From Verrucomicrobiota bacterium (GTDB lineage: Bacteria; Verrucomicrobiota; Verrucomicrobiia; Opitutales; UBA953): a stretch of 36,464 nucleotides of DNA. Positions 24,717 through 35,174 of the stretch are shown here, one piece after another (within the stretch, counting starts at the first letter, position 1; every line of letters begins with the position of its first letter). The stretch lies in the NCBI GenBank assembly GCA_030834165.1, contig JAURFU010000018.1:1-36464 (forward strand), in the 5' to 3' direction. The position numbers and the translations under genes were made by a program. The notes under the pieces were generated by a model that was not told the origin of the DNA, searched no databases, and worked only from the letters and a program-made list of their open reading frames with translations.

Positions 24717-26326
24717 TCAGGCCTGCCGGCGGCGTCGCCAGAGGTAGGCCAGGGCGAAGCAGAGGCCGCCCAGGCCGACGGCCCAGTCGCCATGCCGCAC
24801 CCAGAAGGTGTCCGGCTGGCGGTCCCGTGGGATCCGGACCGGCGCGGCCAGCCGGGCGCCCCGGAAATAGACGCTGCCTTGCTCGAGGACGGGGAAGGCG
24901 CGGCCGAGGGGGTCGATGGAGCCGCTCCAGCCGGCGTTGCCGCAACGGATCACGGGCAGCCCCGTGGCGGCGGCCAGGAGGACGGAATGGGCGGCGTGCT
25001 GGTAGGCTCCGGCTTCGCGGCCATACCAGGCGTCGTTGGTCACCACGATGAGCACGTCGGCGCCGGCGAGGGCGTGTTCGCGGGCGAGCTCCGGGAAGAC
25101 GTCTTCGTAGCACACCAAGGCGCCGGCCATGAAGGTGCGGCCCTGGCGCGTAGAGAGCGGGAGCAGGGCCGGGCCGGTGCCGGCCACGCAGTCGGTCTCG
25201 ATCGGCACGACCTTGCGGAGGGGGAGGAAGTCGGCGAGCGGCACGTATTCGCCGAAGGGCACGAGGTGACGCTTCGCGTAGGCGGGCTTGCGCACGCCTT
25301 CGCTCGTCACCACCGCGACCGCGTTGCCGTAGCCCGCGCCGCGTCGGTCGATGGCGCCGATGACGAGCGGGGTGTCGGTGACCGCCGAGAGCGCCTTGAG
25401 CCGGTCGACGTAGGCCTCGCTTTCCAACGTCAGCGGCAGGGCCGCCTCGGGCCAGAGGACGAAGTCCGCCGCGCGGGCGCCCGCGACGTCGATGGTCATC
25501 GTCTCCACGAGGCGCAGGTGTTCCTGCAGGCGCGCGCCGTCCCATTTGGCGTTGGGGTCGAAATCCGTCTGCACCACCGCGGGGGCGACGGTGACGTGCG
25601 GGAGCGTGGCCTTGGCGGCGTTGGCGGCGAGCAGGGCGACGAAGCCGCCGGCGATGGGCAGCAGGCCGACGTAGAGCTCGGGCGTGAGGCGTCGCAGCCA
25701 GCCGGCGGGCCCGACGGGCGCGAGGCGCGCGTCTTCGCGGTAGGATTCGATGAGCCGGACGATCCAGCGGGCGAAGCCGAGGTTGAAGAGCACCAGCGCG
25801 ATCGACAGGCCGATCGGACCGATCCACGCGCACAGGCTGAGCATCACCGGATTGCCGGCCTGCGAAGCCGAGAGCGGCAGCCAGCCGAAGCCCGAGAGGA
25901 TCGTCGAACGCGTCCACTCGAGCAGGCCCCACGCGCCGGCGAGGCCGGAGATCGCGAGCAGGCGGGCGGGCAGGCCGGCGCCGGCGCAGGCCGGGAAGAT
26001 CCAGCGGAGCAGGCCGAGCCAGCCGGCGAGGTAGAGCGCGCAATAGGCCGTGAGCAGCACCAGGCCCAGCCAGCCGAGCGGCGGGTAGACGTGGCGCAGC
26101 CAGACGAGCAGGGCGATCCAGAGCGCCCAGCTCAGCGCGAACGAGGCGCGACGCCACGCGCGCCAGTCCGGCTTGGACGCGGCCGCGACCGCGGCGGGCA
26201 CGAGCGCGATGAACGCCCAGAAGGGATGGCCGACCGGTCCGAACGAAAGGAAGAGCAGGAGCGCCGTCAGCGACGTCCCGAGCCAGGCGAGCCGGCCGGA
26301 TCCCGGGCTGCTCGCGGCCGTCTCCG

Positions 26327-26330
<4 letters not shown>
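24717..26330 (-). CDS. lnt: Apolipoprotein N-acyltransferase
   Basis: Lnt adds the third acyl chain to the N-terminal cysteine of lipoproteins in the inner membrane, which in many diderms permits sorting by Lol. The 537 residues have six or seven N-terminal membrane helices (about 15-215), then a periplasmic nitrilase-like domain, and a last C-terminal helix ending WRRRRQA. The catalytic triad is visible: Glu in VLWPEAALP, Lys in AKRHLVPFGEYVPLAD, Cys in GALVCYEDVFPELA. IVVTNDAWYGREAGAYQH is also typical. The start is ATG 26330, which overlaps the secA stop (ATGA); the longer frame upstream is secA sequence in another frame. secA-lnt therefore form one unit. Confidence 0.95.
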
Positions 26331-29320
<2,990 letters not shown>

Positions 29321-29443
29321 GGGTCCGGGAGCGAGAGGTAGCAAACTCCGACCCCGCCCCCCGGGGCAAGCCTTGTCTCGGGTTGTTCACATCGGGTTTT
29401 CGGCCTTGCGGCCATCCTCCCGCCGTCAAGATGGGACGTACCC

Positions 29444-30361
29444 ATGGCTGAAAACGTCCTTATCCTCGGCACCGGTTGCGCCGGCCTGACCGCCGCGATC
29501 TACGCCGCCCGCGCGGGCCTCGCTCCCCTGGTCCTCGAAGGCGGCCAGCCCGGCGGCCAGCTGACCACGACCTCCGAGGTCGAGAACTTCCCTGGCTTCG
29601 TCCACGGCGTCGACGGCAACGAGCTCATCACGAACATGAAGGGCCAGGCCGAACGCTTCGGCGCCAAGTTCGCCTGGGACCGCATCGACTCCGTCGACTT
29701 CTCCGGCCCGGTCAAGAAGCTCAAGGGAGGCGAAGCCACCTATGAGGCCAAGGCCGTGATCATCGCCACCGGCGCCTCGCCGCGTCTCCTCGGCATCCCC
29801 GGCGAGAAGCACTACTACGGCGGCAACGGCGTCACCACCTGCGCGACCTGCGACGGCGCCTTCTACCGCGACGTCCCCGTGGCCGTCGTCGGCGGCGGCG
29901 ACTCCGCCTGCGAAGAAGCCCTCTTCCTCACCCGCTTCGCCTCCAAGGTCTACCTCGTGCATCGTCGCGACGCCTTCCGCGCCTCCGACATCATGGTGCA
30001 GCGCGTCAAGGCCCACTCCAAGATCGAGCTCGTCCTCAACGTTACCCCGAAGGAGATCCTCGGCGACGCCAAGGTCCACACGCTCCGCGTCACCGAGAAG
30101 TCCGGCGCCGAACGCGACCTCGCGGTGAAGTGCGTCTTCGTCGCCATCGGCCACGTGCCCAATTCGCAGGCCTTCACGCCGGCCCTCGAGGTCGACGAAG
30201 GCGGTTATTTCGTCGCCGGCGCCAACACCGTCAGCACGCGCGTCCCGGGCGTCTTCGTCGCGGGCGACTGCGCCGACCACGTCTATCGCCAGGCCATCAC
30301 CGCCGCCGGCATGGGTTGCCGCGCCGCGATCGAAGCCGAGCGCTGGCTGGCGGGGCACTGA
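29444..30361 (+). CDS. trxB: Thioredoxin reductase
   Basis: TrxB reduces thioredoxin with NADPH through FAD and a redox disulfide in the cytoplasm. The 305 residues contain the FAD site [19 protein letters not shown] (7-25; Cys12 where most have Pro), [20 protein letters not shown], the redox-active [13 protein letters not shown] (Cys133 and Cys136), the NADPH site [26 protein letters not shown], and the C-terminal FAD contact [20 protein letters not shown]. It is monocistronic, divergent from secA by 123 bases, and followed directly by a hairpin and the repeat island. Identity is certain. Confidence 0.97.
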   Translation: MAENVLILGTGCAGLTAAIYAARAGLAPLVLEGGQPGGQLTTTSEVENFPGFVHGVDGNELITNMKGQAERFGAKFAWDRIDSVDFSGPVKKLKGGEATYEAKAVIIATGASPRLLGIPGEKHYYGGNGVTTCATCDGAFYRDVPVAVVGGGDSACEEALFLTRFASKVYLVHRRDAFRASDIMVQRVKAHSKIELVLNVTPKEILGDAKVHTLRVTEKSGAERDLAVKCVFVAIGHVPNSQAFTPALEVDEGGYFVAGANTVSTRVPGVFVAGDCADHVYRQAITAAGMGCRAAIEAERWLAGH

Positions 30362-30362
30362 T

Positions 30363-30383
30363 CGTCGCGGCAGAGCCGCGACG
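30363..30383 (+). terminator. Hairpin directly after trxB
   Basis: CGTCGCGG (30363-30370) and CCGCGACG (30376-30383) form a perfect eight-base stem with a five-base loop, two bases after the trxB stop. There is no T run, so it may stop transcription weakly or belong to the repeat island that it adjoins. Confidence 0.4.
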
Positions 30384-30410
30384 AGGGGGCACGTGGGCAA
30401 GGGTTCAATG

Positions 30411-30726
30411 GGTAGGGTCAGCACTGCGTGCTGACCTAGTGTCCGTTGCCGCTATGTCGGCATGCAGTGCCGACCCTACCTGATCCCGACTTCCGGTAGC
30501 CGTCGGCCGAACCGCCGACTCCCGAATGGCTGATGCCCCGGTGGCCGTCACCTGTCACCCGGCTGTGTGGATGCGGATGCGATGTCATCGCATCCCTACC
30601 CGCATCTGCCCGCCACCCGCCACCTGAGGCAGCAACCGCCATCCGAGAATGAATGCAACTAGGGCAGCACGCGGTGCTGCCCCTACCTCGATACAGCTAT
30701 GTCGTGACGCGGTCCCGACCCTACCC
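30411..30726. repeat. Family of short hairpins, most with a CCTACC tail
   Basis: Five hairpins have different stems but a shared frame. They are GGTCAGCAC/GTGCTGACC with loop TGC (30416-30436, followed by CTA); GTCGGCA/TGCCGAC (30456-30474, then CCTACC); GGATGCGAT/ATCGCATCC with loop GTC (30575-30595, then CTACC); GGGCAGCAC/GTGCTGCCC with loop GCG (30662-30682, then CTACC); and GTCGTGAC/GTCCCGAC with loop GCG and one mismatch (30701-30719, then CCTACC). A sixth, GTCGGC/GCCGAC (30502-30519), lacks the tail. Changing stems with kept pairing and tail point to selection for structure or to REP-type mobile units. Confidence 0.7.
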
Positions 30727-30748
30727 GATGCATTACGCCGAAAAGCAG

Positions 30749-30770
30749 CAGGGGCGCTGACGCGCCCCTG
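30749..30770 (-). terminator. Probable terminator of ilvB
   Basis: CAGGGGCGC (30749-30757) and GCGCCCCTG (30762-30770) form a perfect nine-base stem with a four-base loop. On the minus strand, CTGCTTTT follows. It lies 68 bases past the ilvB stop. The T run is short and offset, so efficiency is uncertain. Confidence 0.5.
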
Positions 30771-30775
30771 TTCAC

Positions 30776-30817
30776 TTGTTCCCCCTTGTCCCCGTGTCCC
30801 CTTGCCCACGTGCCCCC
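30776..30817. repeat. Degenerate octamer tandem repeat
   Basis: Successive units read TTGTTCCCCC, TTGTCCCC, GTGTCCCC, TTGCCCAC and GTGCCCCC. The last two units are part of the right copy of the 22-bp inverted repeat. The strand is strongly C/T-biased. Confidence 0.5.
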
Positions 30818-30818
30818 T

Positions 30819-30845
30819 CGAAGTAATCGCTGCGCGATTACTTCG
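30819..30845. repeat. Perfect 12-bp hairpin made from the end of ilvB
   Basis: CGAAGTAATCGC (30819-30830) and GCGATTACTTCG (30834-30845) pair perfectly around TGC. The second arm contains the last ilvB codons and its stop codon, so the first arm is an inverted copy of the gene end. It joins directly onto the right copy of the 22-bp repeat. Confidence 0.6.
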
Positions 30846-32649
30846 TCAGGATCTCCATCGCCGACTTCTTCTGCGGGATGAAGGGCAGCACGTGCTCGGT
30901 GTAGGGCACGACGACGTCGAGGAGGTAAGGTCCGTCGTGGTCGAGCATCTCGCGCATGGCCTCGCGGAGTTCCTCGCGCTTCATCACCTGGCGGGCCTTG
31001 ATGCCGAAGCCGTTGGCGATCTTGACGAAGTCAGGGTAGAGGCCGGCCGGGTTGTCCGGGGAGCCGATGTTCTTGGCGTCGCCGAGGATGGTGTGGCCGC
31101 GGGTGCCGGCGTAGAAGCGGTCTTCCCACTGCACCACCATGCCCAGGTGCTGGTTGTTGAGGAGGAGGACCTTGGCGTTGATCTTCTCGATCTTCATGCA
31201 CGCCAGCTCCTGGATGTTCATCAGGAACGAGCCGTCGCCGTCGATGTCGATGACCTGCTTGTCCGGGTGGGCGACCTTGGCGCCGATGGCGGCCGGGAGG
31301 CCGAAGCCCATCGTGCCGGCGCCGAGCGAGCTGACGAAGCGGCGGGGTTCGCTGAAGTGGTAATACTGCGGGGCCCACATCTGGTGCTGACCGACGCCCG
31401 TGGAGATGATGGCCTTGCCCTTGGACTCTTCGAAGAGCACCTGGACGGCTTCCTGAGGGAGGATGTGCTTCGTCTTGCGCTCGTAGCTGAAGGGATACGG
31501 GTGCTCCTTCTTCCAGCCGTTGATGGTCTCATACCACTTCCTGAGGTCAGGCTTCTTGAAGCCCTTCTTCGCGAGCGTCGTGAGGCGGCCGAGCGCGTGC
31601 TTGATGTCCGAATGGATCGGGTGGTGGGCGAACTTGTTCTTCTGGTGCTCGGAGCGGTCGATGTCGATGTGGACGATCGTGGCGTCCGGCGCGAACTTCT
31701 CGACGGCGCCGGTGATGCGGTCGTCGAAGCGGGCGCCCATCGTGATGAGGAGGTCGCTCTTGCAGACGGCCCAGTTGCCGGCGACGGTGCCGTGCATGCC
31801 GTACCAGTAGAGGGACTGCGGATGGTCGCAGGGGAAGGCGCCCAGGCCCATCAGCGTGGAGGCCACGGGGATGCCGGTGGCTTCGGCGAAGGCGCGGAGC
31901 TCCTTGTGGGCGTCGCCGGAAAGGATGCCGCCGCCGATGTAGATGGCGGGCTGCTTGGAGCCCTCGATGAGGCGCAGGACCTTCTCGAGCTCGGCGTCGG
32001 AGGCCTTCGGCGGCGTCGGCAGGCCGGGGATGGAGACGTCGTCGGGGGTCTTCGGGAAGACCGGGACCCACTCGTGCTGCTGGATGTCCTTCGGGATGTC
32101 GATGACCACGGGGCCGGGCCGGCCGCTCGTGGCGATCTTGAAGGCCTTGTACATGATGCTCGGCAGCTCGTTGTAATCGAGGACGAGGAAGGAGTGCTTC
32201 ACGATCGGCAGGGTCATGCCGTAGAAGTCGGTTTCCTGGAACGCGGCGCGGCCGATGAACTGCTGGTAGACCTGGCCGGTGATGCAGATCAGCGGGATGC
32301 TGTCCATGTGCGCGTCGGCGATCGCGGTGACGAGGTTCGTCGCGCCGGGACCGGAGGTGGCCATGCACACGCCGGGCTTGCCGGTCGAGCGCGCGTAGCC
32401 GTGCGCCATGAAGGCGCCGCCCTGTTCGTGGCGCGGCAGGATCGTGCGGATCTTCTTGGAGCGGGTGAGGCCCTGGTGGAGCTCCATGGAGGCGCCGCCG
32501 GGGTAGGCGAAGATGGTGTCGACGCCGAGGTTCTCGAGGCAGCGGACCATGACGTCGCAACCGCGCATCTTGACGCCGGTCTTGGCCGAGACGGCCGAGG
32601 GGGCGGAGGCGGTGGATTTCTGGGCGGCGTTCTTTTTGGGCATGGTCAT
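30838..32649 (-). CDS. ilvB: Acetolactate synthase large subunit
   Basis: This ThDP enzyme condenses pyruvate to acetolactate (valine, leucine) or makes acetohydroxybutyrate (isoleucine). The 603 residues cover the three domains. The first has [15 protein letters not shown], the catalytic Glu in [16 protein letters not shown], and [20 protein letters not shown]. The second (FAD-binding) has [11 protein letters not shown]. The third has [11 protein letters not shown], the ThDP/Mg motif [15 protein letters not shown]...LLLNN, and [13 protein letters not shown]. This is the biosynthetic type, not the FAD-free catabolic AlsS. Residues 1-27 are a low-complexity tail rich in Ala, Ser and Lys. Two ATGs lie six bases apart (32649, 32643); the first is used. 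No ilvN or ilvC follows, so the small subunit is elsewhere. Confidence 0.96.
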   Translation of the reverse strand: MTMPKKNAAQKSTASAPSAVSAKTGVKMRGCDVMVRCLENLGVDTIFAYPGGASMELHQGLTRSKKIRTILPRHEQGGAFMAHGYARSTGKPGVCMATSGPGATNLVTAIADAHMDSIPLICITGQVYQQFIGRAAFQETDFYGMTLPIVKHSFLVLDYNELPSIMYKAFKIATSGRPGPVVIDIPKDIQQHEWVPVFPKTPDDVSIPGLPTPPKASDAELEKVLRLIEGSKQPAIYIGGGILSGDAHKELRAFAEATGIPVASTLMGLGAFPCDHPQSLYWYGMHGTVAGNWAVCKSDLLITMGARFDDRITGAVEKFAPDATIVHIDIDRSEHQKNKFAHHPIHSDIKHALGRLTTLAKKGFKKPDLRKWYETINGWKKEHPYPFSYERKTKHILPQEAVQVLFEESKGKAIISTGVGQHQMWAPQYYHFSEPRRFVSSLGAGTMGFGLPAAIGAKVAHPDKQVIDIDGDGSFLMNIQELACMKIEKINAKVLLLNNQHLGMVVQWEDRFYAGTRGHTILGDAKNIGSPDNPAGLYPDFVKIANGFGIKARQVMKREELREAMREMLDHDGPYLLDVVVPYTEHVLPFIPQKKSAMEILTK

Positions 32650-32679
32650 AGGGGGCAGGTCGCGCCTGCAGGGAATGGG

Positions 32680-32709
32680 TTAGAAAAGGTCGCCGGCGGG
32701 CAGGGGCAA
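32680..32709 (-). promoter_or_regulatory. Candidate ilvB promoter
   Basis: On the minus strand TTGCCC (32704-32709) and TTCTAA (32680-32685) are 18 bases apart, leaving a leader of roughly 25 bases before ATG 32649. A second possible start lies further upstream, inside the telomere-like inverted repeat (TTGCCT and CTAATC, 16 bases apart). Confidence 0.35.
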
Positions 32710-32741
32710 GTGTGAATAAGTGGGCCTAAAATAGAGCCGAT

Positions 32742-32872
32742 TAGGGCCAGGGCTAGGGTTAGGCAATTTTTGCTTAATTTTAGGCAAATAAGGACCATTT
32801 AACCTCTTTTTCCCTCCTAAAACAGTCCTTAACCCTAAATTCGGCCTAGCCCTAACCCTAGCCCTGGCCCTA
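32742..32872. repeat. Telomere-like nested inverted repeat between thiD and ilvB
   Basis: The outer arms, 32742-32763 and 32851-32872, are perfect 22-base reverse complements built from degenerate GGGNTA hexamers (left arm starts TAGGGCCAGGGCTAGGG). Inside, 32776-32795 (AATTTTAGGC...AAGGAC) and 32825-32841 (GTCCTTAACCCTAAATT) form a second, imperfect pair. The centre is AT-rich and stands out in this GC-rich chromosome. The region fills most of the 242 bases between thiD and ilvB. It has no open frame of note. Confidence 0.75.
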
Positions 32873-32891
32873 GCCCTTTTGTGGCCCTGTT

Positions 32892-33680
32892 TCAGAGATG
32901 CCTGATACAATTAAGCCCTGCGACCTGCAACGGCCCATGGATCGCCCCTTGGAGGTACGCGTGCGCGATCGTCACGGCTTCCGAGAGGTTCTTGCCCTTG
33001 GCGAGCTGGGCGGTGATGGCCGCCGAAAGCGTGCAGCCGCTGCCATGGGTATCCACGTTCGGCGCGCGTCGGGCGTGGAAGGTCTTGGTCTCGCCGGTCG
33101 GCCAGGCGAGGCAGTCGGTGAGGTCGTCGCCTTCGGCATGTCCGCCCTTCAGCAGGAACGGCACGCCGTAGGCCTTGGCGAGTTCGAGCGCCTCGTCGAC
33201 GCCGCCGGCGGATCGCCGTCCGAGCAGGATGGTGGCCTCGTCGAGGTTGGGCGTGACGAGCGCGGCGAGCGGGATGAGCCGCGTGCGCACGGCCGCGACG
33301 GCGTCCGGCGCGAGCAGCGTCGCGCCGCTGGAGGCGACCATCACGGGATCGACGACGGCGGGGATCCCCGAGGCCTTGATGAAGCCGGCGACGGCGAGGA
33401 CGATCTCGGCGTTGAGCAGCATGCCGGTCTTGAGCGCCTTCGGACGGAAGTGCGCCGCGACCTGCGCGCATTGCTCGGTGACGAACGCCGCGGGGCTCGC
33501 CTGCACGCCCGAGACGCCGCGCGGATTCTGCGCGGTGAGGCACGTGATCGCGGTCGTGCCGAACACGCCCTGCGAGGCGAACGTGAGCAGGTCGGCCTGG
33601 ACGCCGGCGCCGGCGCCGCTGTCGGAACCGGCGATGCTGAGGGCGACGGGAAGTTCGCGGCTGGTGGCGGAGTTGGGCAT
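32892..33680 (-). CDS. thiD: Hydroxymethylpyrimidine/phosphomethylpyrimidine kinase
   Basis: ThiD phosphorylates hydroxymethylpyrimidine and its phosphate to make the pyrimidine half of thiamine. The 262 residues belong to the ribokinase fold. The start ALSIAGSDSGAGAGVQADLL is the family signature. Also seen are PKALKTGMLLNAEIV, VVDPVMVASSGATLL, LVTPNLDEATILL, LLKGGHAEGDDLTDCL and the catalytic anion hole DTHGSGCTLSAAITA with its aspartate. Thiamine diphosphate is the cofactor of the transketolase and acetolactate synthase in this window. No TPP riboswitch was recognised in the 101-base leader region. The start is ATG 33680; a TATAAT lies 22 bases upstream. Confidence 0.95.
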   Translation of the reverse strand: MPNSATSRELPVALSIAGSDSGAGAGVQADLLTFASQGVFGTTAITCLTAQNPRGVSGVQASPAAFVTEQCAQVAAHFRPKALKTGMLLNAEIVLAVAGFIKASGIPAVVDPVMVASSGATLLAPDAVAAVRTRLIPLAALVTPNLDEATILLGRRSAGGVDEALELAKAYGVPFLLKGGHAEGDDLTDCLAWPTGETKTFHARRAPNVDTHGSGCTLSAAITAQLAKGKNLSEAVTIAHAYLQGAIHGPLQVAGLNCIRHL

Positions 33681-33702
33681 TATTCGTCAGCGGGGCGGGC
33701 TG

Positions 33703-33708
33703 ATTATA
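33703..33708 (-). promoter_or_regulatory. -10 element of thiD
   Basis: A perfect TATAAT on the minus strand, 22 bases before the thiD ATG. The -35 at the right distance (ACGATA or CGATAT) is weak. Confidence 0.45.
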
Positions 33709-33746
33709 TTGCGGAGGTAATCCGAATATCGTCTTGTCGCAAGGAC

Positions 33747-33774
33747 TTAGCGGACTGATAAAACGGCTTAGACA
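33747..33774 (+). promoter_or_regulatory. Candidate promoter of the 33782 gene
   Basis: TTAGCG (33747-33752) and TAGACA (33769-33774) are 16 bases apart and 7 bases precede GTG 33782, the leaderless geometry. An alternative pair, TTGTCG (33734) and TGATAA (33756), also 16 bases apart, would give a leader of about 14 bases. Confidence 0.35.
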
Positions 33775-33781
33775 ACGACCG

Positions 33782-34147
33782 GTGAGCACTTCCGAGAACC
33801 ATTCCTCCGCCCGTCCTTCCGAAGACGCCATGCTCGGCCTCGAGCGGCTCATCGTCGGCCGTGAGTGCAATGGTTTCGACCGTCTCTCGCCGGCCCGCAA
33901 GTCCCGCGCCTTCGCCGAACTGATCCGCCTCGGCTACGCCTACGGCACGGTCGAGGAAGTCGCCGGCCAGGATTTCCCGAACGTCACCGTCCAGCGCGTC
34001 AGCTCGCGCGGCCGCCGTCTCCGTCGTTCCTTCCGTCCTTCCCGCGGCGGACGTCCGGGCAGCTGGAAGCCTTTCTGGCTCTACGTCGCCCTGGCGGCGG
34101 CGCTCTTCGGCTGCCTTTACCTCGTGACCAAGGCCACGGGCGGCTGA
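33782..34147 (+). CDS. Unknown small protein with a C-terminal membrane anchor
   Basis: I do not recognise this 121-residue protein. Residues 15-70 look globular (MLGLERLIVGRECNGFDRLS, AFAELIRLGYAYGTVEEVAG), 72-92 are strongly basic (SSRGRRLRRSFRPSRGGRPG), and 98-116 are a hydrophobic helix (FWLYVALAAALFGCLYLVT), so it is probably tail-anchored with the basic part at the inner face of the membrane. The start is GTG 33782, since the frame upstream to TTG 33734 overlaps the promoter region. It is divergent from thiD and followed by a strong bidirectional terminator shared with ppdK. Confidence 0.75.
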   Translation: MSTSENHSSARPSEDAMLGLERLIVGRECNGFDRLSPARKSRAFAELIRLGYAYGTVEEVAGQDFPNVTVQRVSSRGRRLRRSFRPSRGGRPGSWKPFWLYVALAAALFGCLYLVTKATGG

Positions 34148-34175
34148 GCCGCCCGCGCGGTCTCCGCCGCGGCGC

Positions 34176-34208
34176 AAAAAAGGGGCGCACCGTGCGGTGC
34201 GCCCCTTT
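34176..34208. terminator. Bidirectional intrinsic terminator
   Basis: AAAGGGGCGCACC (34179-34191) and GGTGCGCCCCTTT (34196-34208) form a perfect 13-base stem with a four-base loop. On the plus strand it ends in CCCTTTGCTTGTT; on the minus strand a run of six T follows (34181-34176). It serves the small membrane protein gene and ppdK. Confidence 0.9.
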
Positions 34209-34229
34209 GCTTGTTCCTGACGGGCAGGC

Positions 34230-35174
34230 TTACTTCTTGGCGGCGCGCTTCTCCTCGATCGCGGCCTGGGCGGCGGCGAGGCGGGCGACCGGCACGCGGT
34301 AAGGCGAGCAGGAGACGTAGGACAGGCCCACGCGGTGGCAGAACTTGACGGACTCGGGTTCGCCGCCGTGTTCGCCGCAGATGCCGAGCTTGATGTCGGG
34401 ACGGGTCTTGCGGCCCTTCTCGATGGCGATCTGGACGAGCTGGCCGACGCCGGTCTGGTCGAGCGTGGCGAACGGGTTCTTCTTGAAGATCTCGTTCTCG
34501 GTGTAGGCGCCGAGGAAGTTGCCCATGTCGTCGCGGCTGACGCCGAGGGCGGTCTGGGTGAGGTCGTTCGTGCCGAAGCTGAAGAACTCGGCGGTGTGGG
34601 CGATCTCGTCGGCCGTGAGGGCGCCGCGGGGGACTTCGATCATCGTGCCCACGGAGTAGGCGATCTTGACCTTCTGTTCCTTCTGCACTTCGGCGGCGAC
34701 GCGGTGGATGACTTCGACCTGGAGGTCGAGCTCACGCTTGAAGCCGACGAGCGGCACCATGACTTCCGGCTTCACCTTGATGCCCTTCTTCTGGACCGCC
34801 GCGGCGGCTTCGAAGATGGCACGGGCCTGGGTCTCGGTGATCTCCGGGTAGGCGATGCCGAGACGGCAGCCGCGGTGACCGAGCATCGGGTTGAACTCGT
34901 GCAGGGCGGCGACGCGGGCGATGACCTTCTCCTTCTTGATGCCGAGCTTCTTGGCGAGGGCGGCCTGGGACTTTTCGTCGTGCGGCACGAACTCGTGGAG
35001 GGGCGGGTCGAGGAGGCGGATCGTGGCGGGCAGGCCGTTGAGGGCCTTGAAGATGCCGGTGAAGTCCGCGCGCTGGTAGGGCAGGATCTTCGCGAGGGCC
35101 TTCTTGCGGCCTTCGACGGTCTCGGCGAGGATCATCTCGCGGACGGCGTCGATGCGGTCGCCTTCGAAGAACAT
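34230..35174 (-). CDS. ppdK: Pyruvate phosphate dikinase, C-terminal part (after frameshift)
   Basis: This fragment is the PEP/pyruvate-binding barrel of pyruvate phosphate dikinase, which interconverts pyruvate, ATP and phosphate with PEP, AMP and pyrophosphate. Family segments include [73 protein letters not shown], and the active-site cysteine loop [20 protein letters not shown], ending in [20 protein letters not shown]. The frame is open further upstream to about 35216 and there reads [14 protein letters not shown], which is the correct continuation of the upstream fragment. The ATG at 35174 is an internal methionine, not a natural start. It ends before the terminator at 34176-34208. Confidence 0.9.
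   Translation of the reverse strand: MFFEGDRIDAVREMILAETVEGRKKALAKILPYQRADFTGIFKALNGLPATIRLLDPPLHEFVPHDEKSQAALAKKLGIKKEKVIARVAALHEFNPMLGHRGCRLGIAYPEITETQARAIFEAAAAVQKKGIKVKPEVMVPLVGFKRELDLQVEVIHRVAAEVQKEQKVKIAYSVGTMIEVPRGALTADEIAHTAEFFSFGTNDLTQTALGVSRDDMGNFLGAYTENEIFKKNPFATLDQTGVGQLVQIAIEKGRKTRPDIKLGICGEHGGEPESVKFCHRVGLSYVSCSPYRVPVARLAAAQAAIEEKRAAKK

Larger units (their letters stand above)
30382..30820. repeat. Non-coding repeat island bounded by a perfect 22-bp inverted repeat
   Basis: The two ends, 30382-30403 and 30799-30820, are exact reverse complements over 22 bases (left end begins CGAGGGGGCACGTGG; right end closes CCACGTGCCCCCTCG). Between them lie at least five short hairpins, several followed by CCCTACC, a GC-rich terminator-like hairpin and a degenerate octamer tandem repeat. 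No open frame in it looks coding. Together with the flanks it fills the 476-base gap between trxB and ilvB. It could be a non-autonomous mobile element or a nest of REP-like insertions; no transposase lies in the window. Confidence 0.7.

Noticed and set aside
24625-26157. Open frame of 510 codons on the minus strand overlapping lnt in another frame
   Set aside because: Arg/Pro/Ala-rich nonsense; lnt in its own frame has the catalytic triad and membrane helices.
30411-30726. Possible CRISPR array
   Set aside because: Repeats differ in their stems, spacing is irregular, there is no constant repeat-spacer unit and no cas gene.
30436-30809. Small open frames inside the repeat island (for example 30585-30809 minus)
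   Set aside because: They read through the hairpin repeats and give Arg/Gly/Ala-rich products of a kind often wrongly annotated from such repeats.
32742-32872. True telomere or replicon end
   Set aside because: The hexamers are degenerate and inverted around an internal centre, with ordinary chromosomal genes on both sides.
33681-33781. TPP riboswitch upstream of thiD
   Set aside because: The gap is only 101 bases shared with a divergent gene, and no THI-box-like conserved segments are seen.
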